A stretch of 64,000 bases of DNA from Thermomonas paludicola (GCF_024498955.1 NZ_CP093311.1:1984001-2048000), one strand, 5' to 3'; positions 36,023 to 45,332 are shown, counted from the first letter of the stretch. Program-made: numbers and translations. Notes: a model not told the origin generated them from the sequence alone.

Positions 36023-37393
36023 TCAACCCACGCCCAGCACGGAACGCAAGTGTGCGTTGAGGAACTTGCCGGCCGGGTCCAGCGACTCGCGCACGGCCAG
36101 GAACTCCTTCCATCGCGGATACAACGGCGCCAGCAGGCGCGCATTGAGCGTGTGCAGCTTGCCCCAGTGCGGGCGACCGTCGTATTTCCAGAAAATCGGC
36201 TCGATCCGGGCGAAAAAATCATGGTGGTCCATCCGATAGTACTGATGCACCGAAATCGCGCAGGCATCGCGCCCCTGGAACATGGACAGCATCGCGTCGT
36301 CGCGCTTGACGTAGCGATATTCGATGGGGAAAAAGCTGTCCAGCTTTTCGTCGCGGATCTTCTTCATGATCTCGCGCAGGCAGGCAGGCCCCGCCTCGGC
36401 CGGAACCTCGTACTCCATTTCGTTGAAGCGCACGTCGCGCACGTTGGCGAACACCCTGTATGAAGCGTCGATGACATCGGGGAACGACACCGCGTACTTG
36501 ACCAGGAAATTGAGCATTCGCGCATACACGCGCGGCGAATTTTGCCACTCGAGATGGACGCGCTGCAGCAGCGCGACCTTGTCCACATCGCCGCCGGGCT
36601 GCTTGGACAACACGCGCGGGTCGGCGGTTTCATCCATGGTCATCGCCACCGCCACATCCGAATGCAGCAGCACATTCATTTCGAAATGATCGTGCTCGCG
36701 GAGCAGGCGCGGCATGTCCTCCAGCAGTTCTTCGTAGCGTTGCACCCACTCCCGGCGATGCAGCTTGAACGCCGCGCGATTCTGCAGGCGTACCCGCGTC
36801 ACCACGCCGAGCGCGCCCAGCGAGCAGCGCGCAGCGTCGAACACGTGCGGATAGCGCTGCGCGTCGCAGTCAATGGCATCGCCGCTCGCGGTCAGCAGGC
36901 GCAGGCCCACCACCTGGTCGGAGTACGAGCCGAAACGTGGCCCGGTGCCGTGTGTCGAGGTGGCAATGGCGCCGGCCAGCGTCTGGTAGTCGATGTCGGC
37001 CATGTTTGGCAATGCCAAGCCCGCCTGCGCCAACGGGGCGCCCATCTGCGACATCGGCGTGCCTGCCCACCATTCCGACTGCCGGGACTGGGCGTCGTGG
37101 CGAAGCATTCCCTGCAGGTTGCCGAGCGACAGCACGGTGTCGTCGGTGGGCACCAGCGCACTGAACGAATGGCCGGACCCCACTGGCCGCACTGTGCCGG
37201 GGGCGTTGCGCAAGGCGTCGGCCAGCTGCGCCTCGGTGGCCGGTGCGATTCGCGCTGCCGGCAGGCAGGACTGCGCGCCCGACCAGTTGCGCCACGGTAT
37301 CGGCCGGGCCGCGTTCGCCTTCCCCGGCCCCAGGAGACCCAACAGCCCCAGGGCTCCCAATCCTTTGATCAACTCCCGGCGCGTCGATTTCAT
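36023..37393 (-). CDS. Tat-exported FAD-linked oxidase (D-arabinono-1,4-lactone oxidase family)
   Basis: A 456-residue flavoprotein of the VAO family with a twin-arginine leader (STRRELIKGLGALGLLGLLG). The FAD-binding motif RPVGSGHSFSAL (69-80) includes H75, the probable covalent flavin anchor. GALGVVTRVRLQ and the C-terminal HWGKLHTLNARLLAPLYPRW match sugar-lactone and alditol oxidases. It starts 4 bases after the cytochrome c gene, so its electrons may pass to that cytochrome rather than to oxygen. The substrate is unknown; an aldonolactone or alditol is the family-based guess. Confidence 0.82.
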   Translation of the reverse strand: MKSTRRELIKGLGALGLLGLLGPGKANAARPIPWRNWSGAQSCLPAARIAPATEAQLADALRNAPGTVRPVGSGHSFSALVPTDDTVLSLGNLQGMLRHDAQSRQSEWWAGTPMSQMGAPLAQAGLALPNMADIDYQTLAGAIATSTHGTGPRFGSYSDQVVGLRLLTASGDAIDCDAQRYPHVFDAARCSLGALGVVTRVRLQNRAAFKLHRREWVQRYEELLEDMPRLLREHDHFEMNVLLHSDVAVAMTMDETADPRVLSKQPGGDVDKVALLQRVHLEWQNSPRVYARMLNFLVKYAVSFPDVIDASYRVFANVRDVRFNEMEYEVPAEAGPACLREIMKKIRDEKLDSFFPIEYRYVKRDDAMLSMFQGRDACAISVHQYYRMDHHDFFARIEPIFWKYDGRPHWGKLHTLNARLLAPLYPRWKEFLAVRESLDPAGKFLNAHLRSVLGVG

Positions 37394-37397
37394 CAGG

Positions 37398-37763
37398 TCA
37401 CTGCTCCAGCCGCGTGCCGGACATGTAGCCGATCAAGGCGGCGTATTGTTCCTCGCTGCAGTCTGCGCATGCGCCCATTGGCGGCATCCCGTTGAACCCG
37501 TTGATGGTGTGTTCCAGCAGCATCTCGCGCCCCTTGCCCATGCGCGGCGCCCACGCGCCACGATCACCCGCCAGCGGCGCACCGCTCGCCGGATTGGCGT
37601 GGCAGGTGGCGCAGCTTCGCGCATAGATCGGTTGCAGTTCGGCCGCAAGCGCCGGCGGGGCCTGCGCCGCGACTGCCGTTTTTTCCTGGCACCCCGTCAC
37701 TGGCAGCAGCAACGCCCACACCATCGCGAGCGCAAACAAGGGGCGGTTGAAGAATGGCAGCAT
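37398..37763 (-). CDS. Cytochrome c5-like lipoprotein
   Basis: A 121-residue c-type cytochrome. The signal peptide ends in VTGC, giving a lipidated C25. The haem site is CATCH (51-55) and the axial Met is M93 or M96 in NGMPPMGAC. C99 and C102 should form the disulfide typical of cytochrome c5. The start at 37763 puts the hydrophobic segment at the N-terminus; an ATG 39 bases earlier is possible. The tight link to the FAD oxidase suggests that it is the electron acceptor. Confidence 0.87.
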   Translation of the reverse strand: MLPFFNRPLFALAMVWALLLPVTGCQEKTAVAAQAPPALAAELQPIYARSCATCHANPASGAPLAGDRGAWAPRMGKGREMLLEHTINGFNGMPPMGACADCSEEQYAALIGYMSGTRLEQ

Positions 37764-37856
37764 CAGAGAGAAGCCCGGACAGCGTTGGCCGTACTTCACC
37801 ATGCACCGCAGCGAAGGGACAGGGGCTTGCGGCGGCCAATTCCGGCGACATGGCGC

Positions 37857-38876
37857 CTAGCGTGCCTGGCGCAGCGCGCCCGGCGCCTGGCCAAGCCAGC
37901 GCTTGCACGCACGTCGGAACGCCCGAGCATCGGAAAACCCGAGGCGTCGGCTGGCTTCGGCGACGGTCACCCCCGCGTTCTCCAGCAGGTCGCGCGCCGC
38001 CTGTGCACGCACACGGTCGCGAATCCCGCGAAACGAGGCACCCGCTTCGCTCAACCGCCGACGCAGGGTCCTGGGGCTGAGTTCCAGCGCGCGCGCCAAC
38101 TGCTCGACCGACAGCCGCTGCTGGCCCGGCCGCAGCAGCAGCTGCTCGACAGCGGCCACCGTGCCCAGCGCCTCCAGCTGTGCGTGCCGCTCCAGTTGCG
38201 CGCACAACTGCGCCGACAGGGCGGCGTCGTGACGCGGCATCGGCCTGTCCAGCCAGCCGGGGGCAATCACGAGCACATTGCGACGGCTGCCGAAGCGCGG
38301 CTCGCAGCCAAACAGCTCACGGTAACGGTGGAGGTGGTCAGGCGCCGGGTAGGCGAGCTCCAGCGACTGCAGCACCACCGGCTCGCCCAGCTCGACGCGA
38401 AACAACTCCAGCACGCTGGCGAGCAGCTCCTCGATCAAGAACATCGCCACCTGCGCGTCTCGCAGGCGCGGTCGGACTTCCAGCATCGCGCCGGACGCCG
38501 ACGGCACCAGTTCGATATCGACCAGCGCGCCGCCGGCGGGGTAATACCGCCCCCCCAGCTGCACCGCTTCGCCAACGGTCGCCGCAGTCACGAATGCCTG
38601 CCCCAGCAGCCCGAAGCTGGCCAAGCCCTGCCCCAGCCCAATCTCCAACCCCAGATCGGCCCGCGCAGTCAGCTGCAGCGCGCGACGGATCATCCTCCAC
38701 GCCTGCCGGTTGGACACCAGCGCGCCCGCGCGCAACGCCTGCACGTCCAGCCCAAGCCCTGCGTACAGGCGCTCGGGTGCGATGCCGAAGGCGGCGACTC
38801 GCTCGCACAGCGTGACCAGCAGGTAGGGAATGACGTCCGGTGCGAACTGGCTGGAATCAAGCTTGTGCCGCGACAT
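37857..38876 (-). CDS. AraC-type transcriptional regulator (OruR/ArgR-like)
   Basis: A 339-residue regulator with an N-terminal ligand-binding domain of the Arabinose_bd type (about 20-200) and a C-terminal double helix-turn-helix (LSVEQLARALELSPRTLRRR; VTVAEASRRLGFSDARAFRR). It is the first gene of the minus-strand group and lies 93 bases before the cytochrome gene. A role in controlling the oxidase-PLP cluster is likely from position, but not shown. An in-frame ATG 66 bases upstream would start outside the conserved region. The upstream gap 38877-39068 holds an AT-rich patch near 38950-38972, a possible promoter or operator. Confidence 0.87.
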   Translation of the reverse strand: MSRHKLDSSQFAPDVIPYLLVTLCERVAAFGIAPERLYAGLGLDVQALRAGALVSNRQAWRMIRRALQLTARADLGLEIGLGQGLASFGLLGQAFVTAATVGEAVQLGGRYYPAGGALVDIELVPSASGAMLEVRPRLRDAQVAMFLIEELLASVLELFRVELGEPVVLQSLELAYPAPDHLHRYRELFGCEPRFGSRRNVLVIAPGWLDRPMPRHDAALSAQLCAQLERHAQLEALGTVAAVEQLLLRPGQQRLSVEQLARALELSPRTLRRRLSEAGASFRGIRDRVRAQAARDLLENAGVTVAEASRRLGFSDARAFRRACKRWLGQAPGALRQAR

Positions 38877-39068
38877 CGGACGAAAACCTCCCGCAATGCT
38901 CGCCGTCGTGCGAATCCGACCCCGCATCCACCGGGGCTGCACGCGCCGAAAACATGTAAACTAACACTTCGCGACGTAGCGCCATGCGCCCGCCGCAGAC
39001 TCGCAAGAGTCGCCCAAGCGCCGCGTGCGCGGGAGTTCGCGACATGCGGCTCTGCAACACCGTCTATG

Positions 39069-39175
39069 GTGGCCCCGTCGGCCCCTCGCGACGCTAGGTC
39101 GAAAATCCCGCCAGGGCCGGAAGGCAGCAACGGTATCGACTGATGCGGGCGCCGAGGTCAGCCGGCGGGGCCGCC
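39069..39175 (+). ncRNA. ffs: Signal recognition particle 4.5S RNA
   Basis: A bacterial small SRP RNA. The 15-bp terminal helix pairs 39069-39083 with 39161-39175, allowing G-U pairs. The apical Ffh-binding site reads CAGGGCCGGAAGGCAGCAACGG, here given in part: the GGAA tetraloop with its AGCA internal loop at about 39113-39133. Ffh binds it to target membrane proteins. In E. coli-like genomes ffs is often near dnaX; here dnaX is 4.8 kb away. Ends are judged from pairing and may shift a few bases. Confidence 0.9.
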
Positions 39176-39232
39176 ACCTTTCCAGCCAGGCACTTTTGAC
39201 CGGCGCGGCCAGGCCGGACGAGCTGGATGGCG

Positions 39233-39964
39233 CTAGTACCCCAGCTTCCAGGCAGCGTCGTACGCCGCGCGCAACTGCTCGAACCCTGCCTCCGCCTGCT
39301 GCCCGCGCAGCTTGCGCAGTGAACGCAGCAGGCGTTGCAGGTTGCCCTCGCGCCAGCCTGTCGCGGGAATGCGCAAGCAGGACTGGTCGAAGTCGATCAT
39401 CCAGCCGCGCCCGTGTTCGTCGAACAAGATGTTGTAGGCATTGAGGTCGGCGTGGTCCAGCCCGCCGCGATGGAAACGGGCAATCAGTTGGCCTGTCGCC
39501 TCCCACGGCGCCTCACCCGCGTCTGCCAGCGCCGCCAGCGAGCGCACGCCATGCAGGCGCTGCATCAAGATCGCAGCGCGATAATGCATGCCTTCGCGGC
39601 GATACCAGGCCGCGAATGGCATTGGCACCGGCAAGTTCTTCGCCCGCAACACGCGCAGCAGGCGAAACTCGGCAAAGCTGCGGACCCGGTTGATCCCGCG
39701 CCACAGGTGCGCGTCCCGGCTGAACTTCGCCGCCAGCCCGCCGCGCAAATAGTGGCGCAGCAGCGCATCCCCCTGGCCAAAATCGATGAACCACGCGCCA
39801 CCGCGCCCGCCTTCGGAGACCGGCTGCGCCGCGCCCCCCCAGTGCTGCAAGTCGAACCAGGCAGATTCGGGTTGCCGCAACTGGGTGCGGTCGAACAGAA
39901 TCGCACCATAGCCGCGCGTGTCGCGGAACGGCGTCAGGTGCTCGTTGGCGTCGAATCCTGTCAT
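39233..39964 (-). CDS. kdkA: 3-deoxy-D-manno-octulosonic acid kinase
   Basis: A protein-kinase-like enzyme that phosphorylates Kdo in the lipopolysaccharide inner core. The 243-residue protein has a catalytic loop [15 protein letters not shown] and metal site [10 protein letters not shown] Xanthomonas-type core with one phosphorylated Kdo fits this gene. I chose the ATG at 39964; one at 40000 would overlap the divergent glycosyltransferase. Only 21 bases separate the two start codons, so each promoter must lie within the other gene or be shared. Confidence 0.87.
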   Translation of the reverse strand: MTGFDANEHLTPFRDTRGYGAILFDRTQLRQPESAWFDLQHWGGAAQPVSEGGRGGAWFIDFGQGDALLRHYLRGGLAAKFSRDAHLWRGINRVRSFAEFRLLRVLRAKNLPVPMPFAAWYRREGMHYRAAILMQRLHGVRSLAALADAGEAPWEATGQLIARFHRGGLDHADLNAYNILFDEHGRGWMIDFDQSCLRIPATGWREGNLQRLLRSLRKLRGQQAEAGFEQLRAAYDAAWKLGY

Positions 39965-39985
39965 TTCTGCGAGTGTAGCAATCGC

Positions 39986-41038
39986 GTGCAAAAAGCCCAT
40001 GCCCCGCGCTCCATCTGCCTGCTGCGCCTATCGGCATTGGGCGACGTCACCCACGTGCTGCCGTTGCTGCACACCCTGCGCGACGCTTGGCCCAACGTGG
40101 CACTGAGCTGGATCATCGGCAAGGCCGAGCACCGCCTGCTGGCGGGCTTGCCCGGCGTGCGCTTCGTCGAATACGACAAGGCTTCGGGCTTTGCCGGCAT
40201 GCGCACCCTTCGCCGCGAACTGGGCCAGCGCTTCGATGCCTTGCTGCAGCTGCAGGTGTCGGCACGCGCCAACCTGCTGTCCGCATTCGTCCCTGCGCAA
40301 CGGCGGATCGGCTACGACCGCGCGCGCAGCAAGGAAGGCCACGGCCTGTTCATCAACGAGCGCATTCCCGACCGGTCCGGCGGTCACGTGCTGGATGCGA
40401 TCGGCAGCTTCTGCGAGCCGCTGGGGCTGACCCGCACGCATGTCAGCTGGAAACTGCCCGTCCCCGAAGCGGCGCATGCGTGGGCGCACGCGCAGTGGGA
40501 TGAGGACGGCCGGCACACGCTGATGGTGTCGCCCTGCTCCAGCCACGCGCTGCGCAACTGGCGGGCAGACCGCTACGCCGCGCTGGCCGACCATGCCATC
40601 GCCCAGGGCTGGCGGGTGGTGCTGTGCGGCGGGCGCAGCGAACTCGAACGGGCCACAGGCACTGCCATCCTGGCCGCCATGCGCGAGCATGGCCGCGTGC
40701 TTGACCTGATTGGCAAGGACACGCTGAAACAGTTGCCGGCACTGCTGGCCCGCGCCGACCTGCTGGTGACGCCGGACTCCGGCCCGATGCACATCGCCAA
40801 CGCGATGGGCAGCAAGGTGCTGGGCCTGCATGCCGCCACCAACCCGGAACGCAGCGGCCCCTACTCCGACCGCCGCTTCTGCGTGAACCGCTATGACGAC
40901 GCGGCGCGCAAGTACCGCGGCATGCCCGGCTCGGATCTGAAATGGGGAACCAAGATCGAAGCCGATGGCGTGATGGACCTGGTCACCGTGGCCGATGCGA
41001 TCGCCGCGTTCGAACGCTTCCGCGCGCGCCACGCCTGA
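39986..41038 (+). CDS. Glycosyltransferase family 9 (lipopolysaccharide heptosyltransferase-like)
   Basis: A 350-residue GT-B enzyme. The N-terminal [15 protein letters not shown] is the GT9 signature. The C-terminal nucleotide-sugar site contains [20 protein letters not shown] and the [12 protein letters not shown] loop. It probably adds heptose or a related sugar to the inner core after KdkA. The only fitting start is a GTG at 39986; the ATG at 39999 is in another frame. Its stop is directly followed by that of DUF6165 on the other strand. Confidence 0.87.
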   Translation: MQKAHAPRSICLLRLSALGDVTHVLPLLHTLRDAWPNVALSWIIGKAEHRLLAGLPGVRFVEYDKASGFAGMRTLRRELGQRFDALLQLQVSARANLLSAFVPAQRRIGYDRARSKEGHGLFINERIPDRSGGHVLDAIGSFCEPLGLTRTHVSWKLPVPEAAHAWAHAQWDEDGRHTLMVSPCSSHALRNWRADRYAALADHAIAQGWRVVLCGGRSELERATGTAILAAMREHGRVLDLIGKDTLKQLPALLARADLLVTPDSGPMHIANAMGSKVLGLHAATNPERSGPYSDRRFCVNRYDDAARKYRGMPGSDLKWGTKIEADGVMDLVTVADAIAAFERFRARHA

Positions 41039-41446
41039 TCAGGCACCGCTTCCCGAACCGTAGTCCTGATACGACTTCTCCTCGACGTAGGCCGAGCCCA
41101 GCGCCAGGTTGATGTCCTTCTTGATCCGCGCGCGGGTGTCGTTCTCGAAATACACGCTGCGTGCCAGCCGGATGAAGTCGGCATCGAACGCCTGCGCCCG
41201 CTCCTGCAGGCGGATCTCGTCTTCGATCACCCACAACCGTTCGTTGACCGCCTTCAACCCGGCGCGCAACCCGGCAATATCCTGCTGCGAGGCCGGATGC
41301 GCCGCCCAGGTGCGCTCCAGCGCCTCCAGCTCCGCGCGCACATTGGCCAGCTTGGCGGCATCGCTCATGCGCTCCGACTTGATCTGCAGGATCGCGATCT
41401 TGTCCAGAAGTTCGCCGAAAGAGACGGGGACGAGGATTTCGGACAT
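41039..41446 (-). CDS. DUF6165 family protein
   Basis: A 135-residue cytoplasmic protein that starts MSEILVPVSFGELLDKIAIL and continues with helical, charged sequence (KSERMSDAAKLANVRAELEA). Such proteins are common in Xanthomonadaceae and other proteobacteria, often near glycosyltransferases, and are described as DUF6165. No function is known. Here it is convergent with the heptosyltransferase with no spacing between the stops. No signal or membrane segment. Confidence 0.8.
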   Translation of the reverse strand: MSEILVPVSFGELLDKIAILQIKSERMSDAAKLANVRAELEALERTWAAHPASQQDIAGLRAGLKAVNERLWVIEDEIRLQERAQAFDADFIRLARSVYFENDTRARIKKDINLALGSAYVEEKSYQDYGSGSGA

Positions 41447-41486
41447 CGGGGCACCGGGCTGAGGACGGGCCTTCAGTGTAGCCGCC

Positions 41487-41515
41487 TTGCTCGCACACCT
41501 GCCGCCCCGTATGAT
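41487..41515 (+). promoter_or_regulatory. Sigma-70 promoter of tRNA-Ser(CGA)
   Basis: TTGCTC (41487-41492), a 17-base spacer and TATGAT (41510-41515). The predicted start near 41522 gives a leader of about 20 bases. Confidence 0.7.
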
Positions 41516-41542
41516 GTGCGGCCGCTGTACACCCAGGTTTTC

Positions 41543-41632
<90 letters not shown>

Positions 41633-41635
41633 GAT

Positions 41636-41664
41636 ACGAAAAACGCCCCTTGCGGGCGTTTTTC
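41636..41664 (+). terminator. Intrinsic terminator after tRNA-Ser(CGA)
   Basis: ACGAAAAACGCCC-cttg-CGGGCGTTTTTCGT is a perfect hairpin with a T-run. The stem can extend, with gaps, into the tRNA CGCCA end (mirrored by TGTGCGGG), a weaker version of the arrangement after tRNA-Ser(GGA). The rest of the gap up to 41863 shows no gene. Confidence 0.85.
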
Positions 41665-41863
41665 GTCTGTGCGGGACGCAACGCAGGGCGCCTTCCAGTC
41701 CAGCCACGGCAGCGCCCAAGTCGAGACATCCATCAACCTTTGCTGGACTTTCGACACAGGCCGAAGCCGCTTGCGCTGCGGCATCATGGCCCATCAGGCC
41801 ACTGCGTCCGGTTTGCCCGCATCCCTGCGTTTCCTTCCACAAGCCACGACGATTGCCGCACGC

Positions 41864-42568
41864 ATGATCGAATTCGGACACCTGACCCACGTCGGCCTGC
41901 GCCGCGAGCTGAACGAAGACACGTACTACGGCGACAGCGAGCTTGGCCTGTGGCTGGTCGCCGACGGCATGGGCGGTCATGAATATGGCGAGGTCGCCAG
42001 CGCGCTGGCGCGCGAGACCATCGTCCGCGAGGTGCGCGCCGGCAACAGCCTGGCCGGCGCAATCCGGGTGGCCGACGAAGAAATCATCCATTGCTCCAAG
42101 CGTCGCGGCGACAGCCTGCCGATGGGCACCACCGTGGTGGCCGCGCGGGTGAACGGCAATCGCTTCGAGGTGGCGTGGGTGGGCGATAGCCGGGTCTATC
42201 TGTGGCGCGACGCTGCGCTCACCCAGATTTCCCACGATCACAGCTATGTGCAGGAACTGATTGCACAGGGCGCGATCAGCGCCGACCAGGCGCGCAGCCA
42301 CCCGCACCGCAACGTGGTGACCCAGGCGCTGGGCGTGACCGACCCGCAGCAGCTGAATGTGGAAACCCTGGCCGGCGAGCTGCGTCCCGGCATGCAGCTG
42401 TTGCTGTGCAGCGATGGCCTGACCGAGGAAGTCGATGACCACCACATCGCGCAAGTGCTGGCCCACTGCGAATGCAGCGCGCAGGAATGCGTCGATGGCC
42501 TGGTGGCTGCCGCGCTGGATGGTGGCGGCTCCGACAACGTGACCGTCATCCTGGTGCGCCGGCACTGA
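41864..42568 (+). CDS. PP2C-type serine/threonine phosphatase
   Basis: A 234-residue, metal-dependent phosphatase with all PP2C motifs: RRELNEDTYYG, LVADGMGGHEYGE, MGTTVVAARV, SDGLTEEV and GGSDNVTVILV. No partner kinase, FHA protein or type VI secretion gene is nearby, so its target is not evident. I chose the ATG at 41864 because the conserved domain begins directly there. It is convergent with dnaQ. Confidence 0.92.
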   Translation: MIEFGHLTHVGLRRELNEDTYYGDSELGLWLVADGMGGHEYGEVASALARETIVREVRAGNSLAGAIRVADEEIIHCSKRRGDSLPMGTTVVAARVNGNRFEVAWVGDSRVYLWRDAALTQISHDHSYVQELIAQGAISADQARSHPHRNVVTQALGVTDPQQLNVETLAGELRPGMQLLLCSDGLTEEVDDHHIAQVLAHCECSAQECVDGLVAAALDGGGSDNVTVILVRRH

Positions 42569-42587
42569 TTGCAGCCGGCCGGGTGAC

Positions 42588-43304
42588 TCACCCTCCGCTG
42601 ACGTCCAGTTCCAGCCACGCGCAGCGACCCGCCTTCTTCTGCAACGCCGCCAGCCTCGCGGCATGCGCCTCCGCTTCACCCTCCCCGATGCGCACGCGCG
42701 GGCGCGATGCGACATCGCCAACCCGTACCGCGATCCGTTCTGCAGCCGCCACCGTCGCCGCCGACTCAGTGCCAAAGCCGATCTCCCCCTGGCCCGAAGT
42801 CAGCGCCAGATAGACATCGGTCAGGATCTGCGCATCCAGCAGCGCGCCGTGCAACTGGCGCTGCGAGTTGTCCACCCCCAGCCGCCTGCACAGCGCATCC
42901 AGTGAATTGCGTTGCCCCGGGTAGCGCTGCCGGGCAAGCTGCAGGGTGTCCTCCACCGTGCAGCGATCAAGCACTTTCCCGCGCCCCTCCAGCCGCGCCA
43001 ACTCGGCATCCAGAAAACCCAGATCGAATGCGGCGTTGTGGATGATCAGTTCGCTGCCTTCGATGAAGTCCAGGAATTCGCCGGCGATGTCGGCAAAGCG
43101 CGGCTTGTCGGCCAGGAACTCCAGGCTGAGCCCGGTGACTTCCTGTGCGCCCTGCTCGAACGCACGATCGGGATTGAGGTAGCGATGGAACGTGCGCCCG
43201 GTTGGTCGACGCTCCAGCAATTCCACGCAGCCGATCTCGACGACGCGATTGCCCTTTCTCCACTCCAGCCCGGTGGTTTCGGTATCCAGAACGATTTGCC
43301 GCAT
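42588..43304 (-). CDS. dnaQ: DNA polymerase III epsilon subunit
   Basis: The 3'-5' proofreading exonuclease of the replicase. The DEDDh residues are D7 and E9 (LDTETTG), D94 (HNAAFDLGF), H152 and D157 (LHGALLDAQ). The C-terminal stretch that binds the polymerase subunit is present. Length is 238 residues. Its ATG shares one base with the rnhA stop (TGATG), giving tight coupling. In E. coli the two genes are adjacent but divergent. Confidence 0.96.
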   Translation of the reverse strand: MRQIVLDTETTGLEWRKGNRVVEIGCVELLERRPTGRTFHRYLNPDRAFEQGAQEVTGLSLEFLADKPRFADIAGEFLDFIEGSELIIHNAAFDLGFLDAELARLEGRGKVLDRCTVEDTLQLARQRYPGQRNSLDALCRRLGVDNSQRQLHGALLDAQILTDVYLALTSGQGEIGFGTESAATVAAAERIAVRVGDVASRPRVRIGEGEAEAHAARLAALQKKAGRCAWLELDVSGG

Positions 43305-43762
43305 CAGCCTGCCTGCCCCTTGTATGCCGTTGCCTGATCGCGCGCCAGCGCGTCCACGCGCTCGTTGTCGGGGTCGCCGCTGTGACCCTTGACCCAGCGC
43401 CAGTCCACCACGTGCCTGGATGCCGCAGCATGCAGGCGCTCCCACAAGTCACGGTTTTTCACCGGGGCGCCACCTGCGGTTTTCCAGCCACGCCGGATCC
43501 AGCCTGCCATCCACTCCAGAATGCCCTGGCGGACGTACTGCGAATCGGTGGTGAGCACCACTTCGCAGGGTTCGCGCAGTGTTTCCAGGGCCGCGATCGC
43601 CGCCATCAACTCCATGCGATTGTTGGTGGTCTGGGCGTCGCCGCCCACCAGCTCGCGCTCGATCCCGCGCCAGCGCAGCAGCGCAGCCCAGCCACCCGGC
43701 CCCGGATTCCCCAGGCAGGCGCCATCAGTATGGATTTCGACCCGCTTTTGCGACGCATTCAT
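43304..43762 (-). CDS. rnhA: Ribonuclease HI
   Basis: Degrades RNA in RNA-DNA hybrids. The catalytic D13 ([15 protein letters not shown]), E51 (NNRMELMAA), D73 (TTDSQYV), H127 and D137 ([16 protein letters not shown]) are all intact. Length is 152 residues. It overlaps the upstream methyltransferase-like gene by 4 bases and dnaQ by 1 base. Confidence 0.97.
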   Translation of the reverse strand: MNASQKRVEIHTDGACLGNPGPGGWAALLRWRGIERELVGGDAQTTNNRMELMAAIAALETLREPCEVVLTTDSQYVRQGILEWMAGWIRRGWKTAGGAPVKNRDLWERLHAAASRHVVDWRWVKGHSGDPDNERVDALARDQATAYKGQAG

Positions 43763-44427
43763 GCCGGTGTTCCTGCCTGCCAGCCAAGCACGCGCGGCGT
43801 CGGCAACGGCGTCAGTGGCCACCTGCGTTTTTCGGCACGCAGCAGGAACGCTGCCCGCAGCCCGACCCCTGCCTGCAAGCGCGGCACCGGGGTGACGTTC
43901 CAGCTTGGCCCCAGCCCCTGCGAGATGGCTTCCGGCAGCAGCCCGGCACTGCGCAGCAGCCGTCGCCATGTCACCGGCTCACGCGCGCGCAGGGCGTGGC
44001 CGCGCCAACGCAGCCGATACGGGGTGATCGGGTTGAGTGCCAACAGCCACAGCCAGCCGCCCGGGAGCAACACCCGTGCGCCCTCCTCAAGCAGCGCGCG
44101 CGGGTCGCAGCCGGCATCCCCCGCATGCTGGACCACGACAATCGCGCAGGACTCGCTGGCCACCGGCAGCGGCAGGGTGCAGCGCAGGCCGCCACCCAAG
44201 GTCGCCCCCTCCGCCCAGTGCAGGCGCAGCACCGCCGCACCGCCCATCTGCCCGGGAAGCGCCATCGAGGCCGGCCCCAGCCACAGGCTCGGCTGCCCCG
44301 GCCGCTGCCGCAGCGCTTCGCCGATGCAGCCGGCCTCACTGGCCAACACGGCTTGTCCGGCAGCACCGGCAAACCAGGCATCGGCTGCCACGGCATCGGG
44401 TTGTGATCTGGTCGAGGACAGCGGCAT
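43759..44427 (-). CDS. YafS-like class I methyltransferase-fold protein
   Basis: A 222-residue protein in the place of E. coli yafS, between gloB and rnhA. The C-terminal half resembles YafS ([35 protein letters not shown]). The normal SAM-binding GxGxG loop is not visible; the corresponding stretch reads [14 protein letters not shown]. It may be an inactive or divergent methyltransferase. Start at ATG 44427 is inferred; it could begin upstream, into the gloB promoter. Overlaps rnhA by 4 bases. Confidence 0.75.
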   Translation of the reverse strand: MPLSSTRSQPDAVAADAWFAGAAGQAVLASEAGCIGEALRQRPGQPSLWLGPASMALPGQMGGAAVLRLHWAEGATLGGGLRCTLPLPVASESCAIVVVQHAGDAGCDPRALLEEGARVLLPGGWLWLLALNPITPYRLRWRGHALRAREPVTWRRLLRSAGLLPEAISQGLGPSWNVTPVPRLQAGVGLRAAFLLRAEKRRWPLTPLPTPRVLGWQAGTPA

Positions 44428-44473
44428 GATCGGCAGTTTGCGGGAAACCTCGCGCGCCGTCACGGCTGGACAA

Positions 44474-45238
44474 ATGGATCTACTGCCGATTCCCGCCTTG
44501 CAGGACAATTACATCTGGCTGCTGCGCGATGCCGGCGGCCGCGCGCTGGTGGTTGATCCGGGCGATGCAGGTCCGGTATTGGCGGCACTGGATGATGGCC
44601 CGCCGCCACATGCCATCCTGTTGACCCATCATCATCACGATCACATTGGCGGCGTGCCCGCATTGCTGGCGCGCTGGCCGGGCACCCCCGTCATCGCGCC
44701 ACGCGACGAGCGCATCGCTCGCGCCAGCGTGCGCGTGGACGACGGCGAGCGGATCAAGATCGGCGCATGGCGGTTCGATGTGATCGCCGTTCCCGGCCAT
44801 ACCCGCAGCCACCTCGCCTATCACGGCGAAGGCCTGCTGTTCTGCGGCGACACGCTGTTCAGCCTCGGCTGCGGGCGGATGTTCGAAGGCACGCCTGCGC
44901 AAATGCACGCATCCCTGCAACGCCTGGCCGCCCTGCCCGACGCGACGTGGGTCTGCTGCGCGCACGAATACACGCAGGCCAATGCCGCATTCGCGCACGC
45001 CGTTGATCCAGACAATCCCTCCCTGCAGGCGCGCGTGCGGGAAGTCCTCGCGCTGCATCAGGCGCAGGTCCCCACGCTGCCCACACGGCTGGTGGACGAA
45101 CGCGCCTGCAACCCGTTCCTGCGTTGTTTTGCGCCCTCCGTGCGCGCGGCGGCGCAGCACCAGACCCGCCAGCCGCTGCTGGACGACAGCATGGTGTTCG
45201 GCGCGCTGCGTGCCTGGAAGGATGGCTTTCGCGCCTGA
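44474..45238 (+). CDS. gloB: Hydroxyacylglutathione hydrolase (glyoxalase II)
   Basis: Hydrolyses S-D-lactoylglutathione in methylglyoxal detoxification. The metal motif THHHHDHIGG (51-60), PGHTRSHLAY, FCGDTLFSLGCGR and CCAHEYTQAN complete the binuclear site. The 254 residues match the family. It is divergent from the yafS-like gene with 46 bases between starts, the same arrangement as E. coli gloB-yafS. Confidence 0.96.
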   Translation: MDLLPIPALQDNYIWLLRDAGGRALVVDPGDAGPVLAALDDGPPPHAILLTHHHHDHIGGVPALLARWPGTPVIAPRDERIARASVRVDDGERIKIGAWRFDVIAVPGHTRSHLAYHGEGLLFCGDTLFSLGCGRMFEGTPAQMHASLQRLAALPDATWVCCAHEYTQANAAFAHAVDPDNPSLQARVREVLALHQAQVPTLPTRLVDERACNPFLRCFAPSVRAAAQHQTRQPLLDDSMVFGALRAWKDGFRA

Positions 45239-45332
45239 TTGCCGGCCGCGCCACACTGGCCGCAAACCCGCGCGCAAGGCACACTAGAGCATTCGCTCGA
45301 AGCGCCCCACGCGCATCATTCAAGGAGACACC

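Noticed and set aside
38940..38985. AT-rich patch upstream of the AraC gene as a defined operator
   Set aside because: The patch is real, but no clear repeated half-sites or well-spaced -35/-10 pair could be fixed by eye.
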